Positions 59,725 to 64,000 of a DNA stretch of 64,000 bases are shown in pieces. The stretch's first letter is position 1. Each line of letters opens with the position of its first letter. This stretch comes from Rhizobium halophilum. GTDB lineage: Bacteria > Pseudomonadota > Alphaproteobacteria > Rhizobiales > Rhizobiaceae. The notes under the pieces were generated by a model, which saw only the letters and a program-made list of their open reading frames with translations, ran no database searches and was not told where the DNA came from. The DNA is taken from the NCBI RefSeq assembly GCF_021648825.1, contig NZ_JAKJHS010000002.1:248001-312000 (forward strand). Reading direction: 5' to 3'. Made by a program: the position numbers and the translations under genes.

Positions 59725-60282
59725 ATGACCAACTTCGCGGTTCTCGGGCGCGCCACCGCTCTTGCCGTCATGATCGCCGCCAGCACCGCGCTGCCGGTTC
59801 GCGCACAGGAGATCTCCGAGGCGCATCTGGACGCGGCGCGTGACGCGGTCGCCGCCATCAATGCGACCGACCGGTACGACAACATCCTGCCTGGGCTGGC
59901 CGAGCGTCTGAAGGCACAGTTCATCCAGGCGACGCCAAATTTCCAGGAGCAGATCAGTCAGGTGGTCGATGAGCAGGCGCTAGCTCTTGCTTCGCGTCGT
60001 GCCGATTTGGAGCGGGAAGCGGCGACGATCTACGCCAAGGCATTCACCCAGGAGGAACTGCAGTCTATCTCTGCGTTCTATGCCACGGATGCCGGTAAGA
60101 AGCTTCTTTCCACAGGCCCGCTTGTAGCACGCGAACTGACCCGTGCCGCCGAGATCTGGGCCAACGGCATCTCGCGTGACCTTACGAACCAGAGCACGGA
60201 GGAACTGCGCGACATCCTCGACGCGGATGCCATTCAGGCTCCGGCTGCCGATGGCGGTGCCCCGGCACAGCCGCAGCAGTAG
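59725..60282 (+). CDS. Secreted DUF2059 protein
   Basis: A 185-residue protein with a signal peptide (about 1-27, cut near PVRAQ) and a DUF2059 helical domain (about 75-140), where YAKAFTQEELQSISAFYATD and AGKKLLSTGPLVARELTRA are the family signature. The ends are Ala/Gln/Pro-rich. AGGAG lies nine bases before the ATG at 59725. Located between rpiA and gor, an order common in rhizobia. Function unknown. Confidence 0.87.
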   Translation: MTNFAVLGRATALAVMIAASTALPVRAQEISEAHLDAARDAVAAINATDRYDNILPGLAERLKAQFIQATPNFQEQISQVVDEQALALASRRADLEREAATIYAKAFTQEELQSISAFYATDAGKKLLSTGPLVARELTRAAEIWANGISRDLTNQSTEELRDILDADAIQAPAADGGAPAQPQQ

Positions 60283-60303
60283 CGGCGGCACCATCGACAC
60301 ATG

Positions 60304-60334
60304 AAGGCCCGGAGCGATCCGGGCTTTTGCTTTT
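60304..60334 (+). terminator. Terminator of the rpiA-DUF2059 unit
   Basis: GCCCGGA and TCCGGGC form a 7-bp stem, extended by A-T and G-T pairs, with a GCGA loop and then TTTTGCTTTT. It begins 22 bases after the stop. Confidence 0.85.
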
Positions 60335-60385
60335 CTGGCCGCAGTTTTATATGGGCAGGGTCCCATCCCCGCGCAGGAGCCTCGC

Positions 60386-61774
60386 ATGACTGTCTTCGAC
60401 TACGACCTTTTCGTCATTGGGGGAGGCTCAGGTGGCGTTCGTGCAGCTCGGGTTGCCGGGACGCTTGGGAAACGAGTCGCTATAGCCGAAGAATATCGTC
60501 TGGGCGGCACCTGCGTTATCCGCGGTTGCGTCCCGAAGAAGCTTTTTGTGTATGCTTCGCAGTTTTCCGAGCACTTTGAGGATTCCGCCGGATTCGGATG
60601 GCAAGTTGAGGGTGCTAGCTTTGACTGGAAAAAGCTGGTCGCCGCCAAGGACAAGGAGGTCACCCGGCTTGAGGGGCTCTACCGGAGGGGGCTCGAGAAT
60701 GCGGGGGTCGAGATCCTGGAGTCGAGAGCCGAGTTTCTCGATTCCCACACCATCCGCCTGGTGAAGACAGGGCATACGGTGACGGCCGAGCGAATTGTGG
60801 TCGCCACCGGCGGTTCGGCCAATCCCCACGCGGCTCTTCCCGGGCATGAGCTGTGCATCACGTCCAACGAGGCGTTTGATTTGCCGGAACTGCCGCGCTC
60901 GATCCTGATCGCCGGCGGCGGCTATATCGCCGTAGAGTTTGCCAACATCTTTCATGGCCTGGGGGTCGATACGACCCTGATCTACCGCGGCAAGGAAATC
61001 CTGTCGCGCTTCGACCTCGACGTGCGGCAAGGCTTGCACAGGGCGATGGAGGAGAAGGGAATCCGCATCGTCTGCACGGATGTCATCGAGGAGGTCACCA
61101 AGGCGCCAGCGGGCGGACTGATCGCCCGCACCCTGGATGGGCAGACGCTTGCGGTTGACACCGTCATGCTCGCGCTCGGTCGAGATCCGGATACCAAGGG
61201 GCTTGGGCTGGAGGCCGCGGGCGTTGAGACCGACGCCAAAGGAGCGATCGTCGTCGATGACTACTCGCGCTCCAGCGTTGCCCATATCTACGCGCTGGGT
61301 GATGTCACCGATCGGGTGCAACTGACGCCAGTCGCGATCCACGAGGCGATGTGCTTCATCGAGACCGAGTTCAAGAGCAACCCGACGAAGCCCGACTACG
61401 ACCTGATCGCAACTGCTGTCTTCTCACAACCCGAGATTGGAACGATAGGGCTTTCCGAGGAGGAGGCCTGCAAGCGCTATCCGGAGATCGAGGTTTACCG
61501 CGCCGAGTTCCGCCCCATGAAGGCGACCCTCTCGGGACGCTCCGAAAAGATGATCATGAAGCTTGTGGTCGATGCGGCCACGCGAAAGGTGCTGGGCGCG
61601 CATATTCTCGGCCACGATGCCGGCGAAATGGTACAGCTCCTCGCCATCTCGCTGAAGGCCGGCTGCACCAAGGATGACTTCGACAGGACCATGGCCGTGC
61701 ATCCGACAGCATCGGAGGAGCTTGTGACCATGTACCAGCCGAGTTATCGGGTCAGCAACGGCGAGCGCGTCTGA
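60386..61774 (+). CDS. gor: Glutathione-disulfide reductase
   Basis: It reduces oxidised glutathione with NADPH in the cytoplasm. 462 residues. FAD motif GGGSGGVRAAR (12-22); redox pair C43 and C48 in GGTCVIRGCVPKK; NADPH Rossmann motif GGGYIAVEFANIFHGLGV near 177-194 with the YRGKEILSRFD arginines that select the phosphate; and the catalytic His-Glu in MAVHPTASEE near 440-449. This fits glutathione reductase better than lipoamide dehydrogenase. It converges on the tadG-like gene with a 15-base gap. Confidence 0.94.
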   Translation: MTVFDYDLFVIGGGSGGVRAARVAGTLGKRVAIAEEYRLGGTCVIRGCVPKKLFVYASQFSEHFEDSAGFGWQVEGASFDWKKLVAAKDKEVTRLEGLYRRGLENAGVEILESRAEFLDSHTIRLVKTGHTVTAERIVVATGGSANPHAALPGHELCITSNEAFDLPELPRSILIAGGGYIAVEFANIFHGLGVDTTLIYRGKEILSRFDLDVRQGLHRAMEEKGIRIVCTDVIEEVTKAPAGGLIARTLDGQTLAVDTVMLALGRDPDTKGLGLEAAGVETDAKGAIVVDDYSRSSVAHIYALGDVTDRVQLTPVAIHEAMCFIETEFKSNPTKPDYDLIATAVFSQPEIGTIGLSEEEACKRYPEIEVYRAEFRPMKATLSGRSEKMIMKLVVDAATRKVLGAHILGHDAGEMVQLLAISLKAGCTKDDFDRTMAVHPTASEELVTMYQPSYRVSNGERV

Positions 61775-61789
61775 GCGGCGCAATCCGGT

Positions 61790-63048
61790 TCAGCTCGTGA
61801 TCCTCGGAGTGCTGACGATCTTGTGGAAGAGGGTCTTCATCGCGTCCTCAATCCCTTCTTCGAGAGAGACCTCAAAGTAGTAGCCGGGGCTGGCACATTC
61901 CTGCATCTTTGAACCGATCTGATCGTTGAACGGTTTGACCCAGTCTCTCCAGAAGTTGTTGTCGTCCAGGGGTAGATAAGTGGTGTAAAGCACGGCGATC
62001 TTGATGTTTCTGTTCTTGATCTCGTCGCAGTACTTCGTGTCGATCGGTTCGATGCATCGCGTGGAGTTCACCTTTCCGCCCGGTTCATGGATCTCATCTC
62101 CGATCCTCGTCAGGGCGTCATCAAAGCTAGTTTGCTGGTCATTGTTGTAGTTCTGGTAGGGGATGCTCATCAGCTTGATCTTGTCGGTTGCCGAGGCCAC
62201 GGTGTCGAGGTCGCCGTCGATATGAGCCACCTTGAAGAGCTGGGCATCCTGGGCTGTCTTGCCAAAGGTGTAGGCTGCCATACGAAACTGGCTGTTGACC
62301 GTCTGCGTCTGTTTTGCCGTTTCCATAAGGGCCTTGGTCGCCTCCGCAACGACCTCGATCCGGATCGGAATACCCTTGTTGAGGGCGACGTTGTAGTAGC
62401 TGTATGGATCTTCCACGCCGTCCTGCGAGACGATATGGCATGCGAACGCACAGTTCCGGTCTTTCCCGTTCCTTTCGGGATCTGGCCCTTGGTAGCCGAG
62501 GCGCGTTTCGTGCTTTAGATCCGCGATATCGTCCGCGTCGCCGCGACACCCATCGAAGGCGTGTTATCAAGCAGCATGTAGAAGTCCATGAACGCCGGCG
62601 TCTGGTAACGGGCCTTGGCTGCGCCGCTGATGGTTACTCTCTCGCGTCCCAGTACCTTCATAAAGGTCGTTGGCATGATCGCACTGAAGGAAACATGGGA
62701 CTCTATCAGCCCGCCGCTCTTCGTGACGGTGACTTGAGCTTCAACCGGAAGTTGCCCAAGTTCTCCCGCCATCTGGCTGAAGAAGAGGCCTTGCCCATCC
62801 GGAGAACCCACTGTGATCGTGCCGTCGCCGTTCATCGCCATCGCCTGGACGACTGTCGGCGAATTGGGAGCAATGGCTCCCACGGCCGCCGCGTCTGCTG
62901 CGGCATATAGCTGGGTCCGCAAGGAAAGCGCGTGGCTAAGATCAATGGCAAGACCAGCTGCTCCGGTCAGGGGGACCGCGAGAAGTGCGGTCATGATGCC
63001 AAAATTTCCTGATCTGTCAGCCCATAGCTGATTGAAAGCAGCAAGCAT
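61790..63048 (-). pseudogene. TadG-like pilus assembly protein with apparent frameshift
   Basis: The first part (63048 to about 62537) has a TadE/TadG N-terminus: NFGIMTALLAVPLTGAAGLA, then IDLSHALSLRTQLYAAADAA (helix near 15-45), and the start of a von Willebrand A-like domain (FYMLLDNTPSMGVAA). The frame then stops at 62515. In the next frame from 62536 the sequence continues ADDIADLKHETRLGYQG, KDRNCAFACH, DPYSYYNVALNKG and onward to the stop at 61790, as in rhizobial TadG. One base added at 62536/62537 joins them into about 420 residues. TadG relatives act in Flp-type pili and surface attachment. The ATG at 63048 has GAGGGAG upstream. Confidence 0.85.
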
Positions 63049-63316
63049 GACGGCTCCCTCAAGACGTGGATCTGAGCGTGCGGCGTCATGCAGCGAGGCA
63101 GGCGACAATCATGGCCCGGGCGAAAACTAACCTCTGCTGGTCTGTAAACGGCAAACGAAGATGGTTAACAATCGCTCAGCCGATCGGGTAGAGTAGAAGG
63201 GCGCGCGGCAGATGCCGCTAAAATGCTAGGCAAGCCGTGCCGGAGACGGTATAAGCCGCGCCAAATTCCAGAACGACAGCCGGACAGGAAGTCCCGGGCG
63301 AAGGCAGGTGAGCGAG

Positions 63317-64000
63317 ATGGCACAGAATTGGACCCCGAACACGTGGCGGCAAAAACCGATCCAGCAGGTTCCGGATTATCCGGATGCTGCAGCTCTGGCC
63401 GCGACCGAGGCACAGCTTGCCACCTTCCCGCCACTCGTTTTTGCCGGTGAGGCGCGTCGCCTGAAGAAGCATCTCGCCAATGTGGCCGAAGGCAACGGCT
63501 TTCTGCTGCAGGGCGGTGATTGCGCCGAAAGCTTCATGGAGCATGGCGCCGACACGATCCGCGACTTCTTCCGCGCCTTCCTTCAGATGGCCGTCGTGTT
63601 GACCTTCGGTGCACAGCAGCCGGTGGTGAAGGTCGGCCGCATCGCCGGCCAGTTCGCCAAGCCGCGTTCGTCGAACATCGAGAAGCAGGGCGACGTCGAG
63701 CTGCCGAGCTACCGCGGCGACATCATCAACGGCATCGAATTCCATTCGGACGCCCGCATTCCGAACCCGGAGCGGCAGCTGATGGCCTATCGCCAGTCCG
63801 CCGCAACGCTGAACCTGCTGCGCGCCTTTGCGATGGGTGGCTATGCCAACCTCGAGAACGTGCACCAGTGGATGCTGGGCTTCGTCAAGGATAGCCCGCA
63901 GGGCGAGCGCTACAAGAAGCTTGCCGATCGCATCAGCGAAACGATGGATTTCATGAAAGCCGTCGGCATCACGGCGGACAACAATCCGAGCCTGCGCGAG
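63317..64000 (+). CDS. Class II 3-deoxy-7-phosphoheptulonate (DAHP) synthase, N-terminal half
   Basis: The first 228 residues of an enzyme of about 460; the rest lies past the right edge. DAHP synthase joins phosphoenolpyruvate and erythrose 4-phosphate, the entry to aromatic amino acids. Class II motifs: [14 protein letters not shown] (10-23), [20 protein letters not shown] near 62-81, [16 protein letters not shown] near 95-110 and [19 protein letters not shown] near 120-140. The ATG at 63317 follows AGGTGAGCGAG. Class II enzymes are also called AroF or AroG in rhizobia. Confidence 0.93.
   Translation, partial: MAQNWTPNTWRQKPIQQVPDYPDAAALAATEAQLATFPPLVFAGEARRLKKHLANVAEGNGFLLQGGDCAESFMEHGADTIRDFFRAFLQMAVVLTFGAQQPVVKVGRIAGQFAKPRSSNIEKQGDVELPSYRGDIINGIEFHSDARIPNPERQLMAYRQSAATLNLLRAFAMGGYANLENVHQWMLGFVKDSPQGERYKKLADRISETMDFMKAVGITADNNPSLRE

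Overview
This looks like a chromosomal segment of a high-GC alphaproteobacterium of the order Rhizobiales, most likely Rhizobiaceae (Sinorhizobium/Ensifer/Rhizobium-like). The main reasons are an aapJ-type general amino acid ABC transporter next to metC, the clpS-clpA pair, lineage-typical small families (DUF3126, usg, DUF1849/EipB, DUF2270, TIGR02281 protease, DUF1289), cobS/cobT, an RpoE2/EcfG-type promoter, and the order fumC, L,D-transpeptidase, gph, rpiA, DUF2059, gor, tadG-like, DAHP synthase. The content is mostly core metabolism, protein quality control, envelope, transport and signalling. I see no prophage, CRISPR array, rRNA or tRNA gene, or intact insertion sequence.

Layout. 1-5.4 kb: sulfur amino acid genes (aapJ fragment, metC, cysE) with a flavin monooxygenase, a CHCC zinc-finger protein and an alpha/beta hydrolase. 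5.4-11 kb: phasin, ClpS/ClpA, then an AzlCD exporter pair with a DUF1989 protein. 11-17.2 kb: a tight four-gene minus-strand operon (RidA, glycerophosphodiesterase, FemAB-like, HIT), then eipB, lysE-type exporter, trmJ and murI. 17.4-24.6 kb: two small secreted proteins, aldehyde dehydrogenase, a frameshifted EamA exporter divergent from a truncated MocR-type regulator across a perfect 26-bp palindrome, thioesterase, a chemoreceptor and a frameshifted quinone reductase-like gene. 24.7-34 kb: extensin-like lipoprotein, TSUP permease, ABC-2 exporter, a small orphan protein, retropepsin-like protease, DUF1289, cobS/cobT, diacylglycerol kinase and a membrane histidine kinase. 34-42.4 kb: nuclease and glycosylase, Lrp regulator, hydroxyisobutyrate dehydrogenase-like enzyme, CopD, DinB, methyltransferase, DUF2270, usg and an amino acid ABC uptake operon without an ATPase. 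42.7-51.5 kb: a large Ala/Pro/Glu-rich OmpA-family protein behind an RpoE2-type promoter, mobA/mobB in an operon with two exporters, and a second chemoreceptor. 51.5-64 kb: moaA, DUF971, GGDEF protein, fumC, YcbB-type L,D-transpeptidase, gph, rpiA, DUF2059, gor, a frameshifted tadG-like gene and the start of a class II DAHP synthase.

The most notable signals are three genes each broken by what looks like a single missing base (EamA, quinone reductase, tadG), a cobS with no usual start codon, the palindromic operator beside a truncated regulator, the RpoE2-type promoter before the OmpA-like gene, and a structured non-coding stretch between fumC and the GGDEF gene. I did not find a convincing undescribed multi-gene system; the closest candidates are small orphan genes and regulatory structures. 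All family names rest on reading motifs, without database searches.
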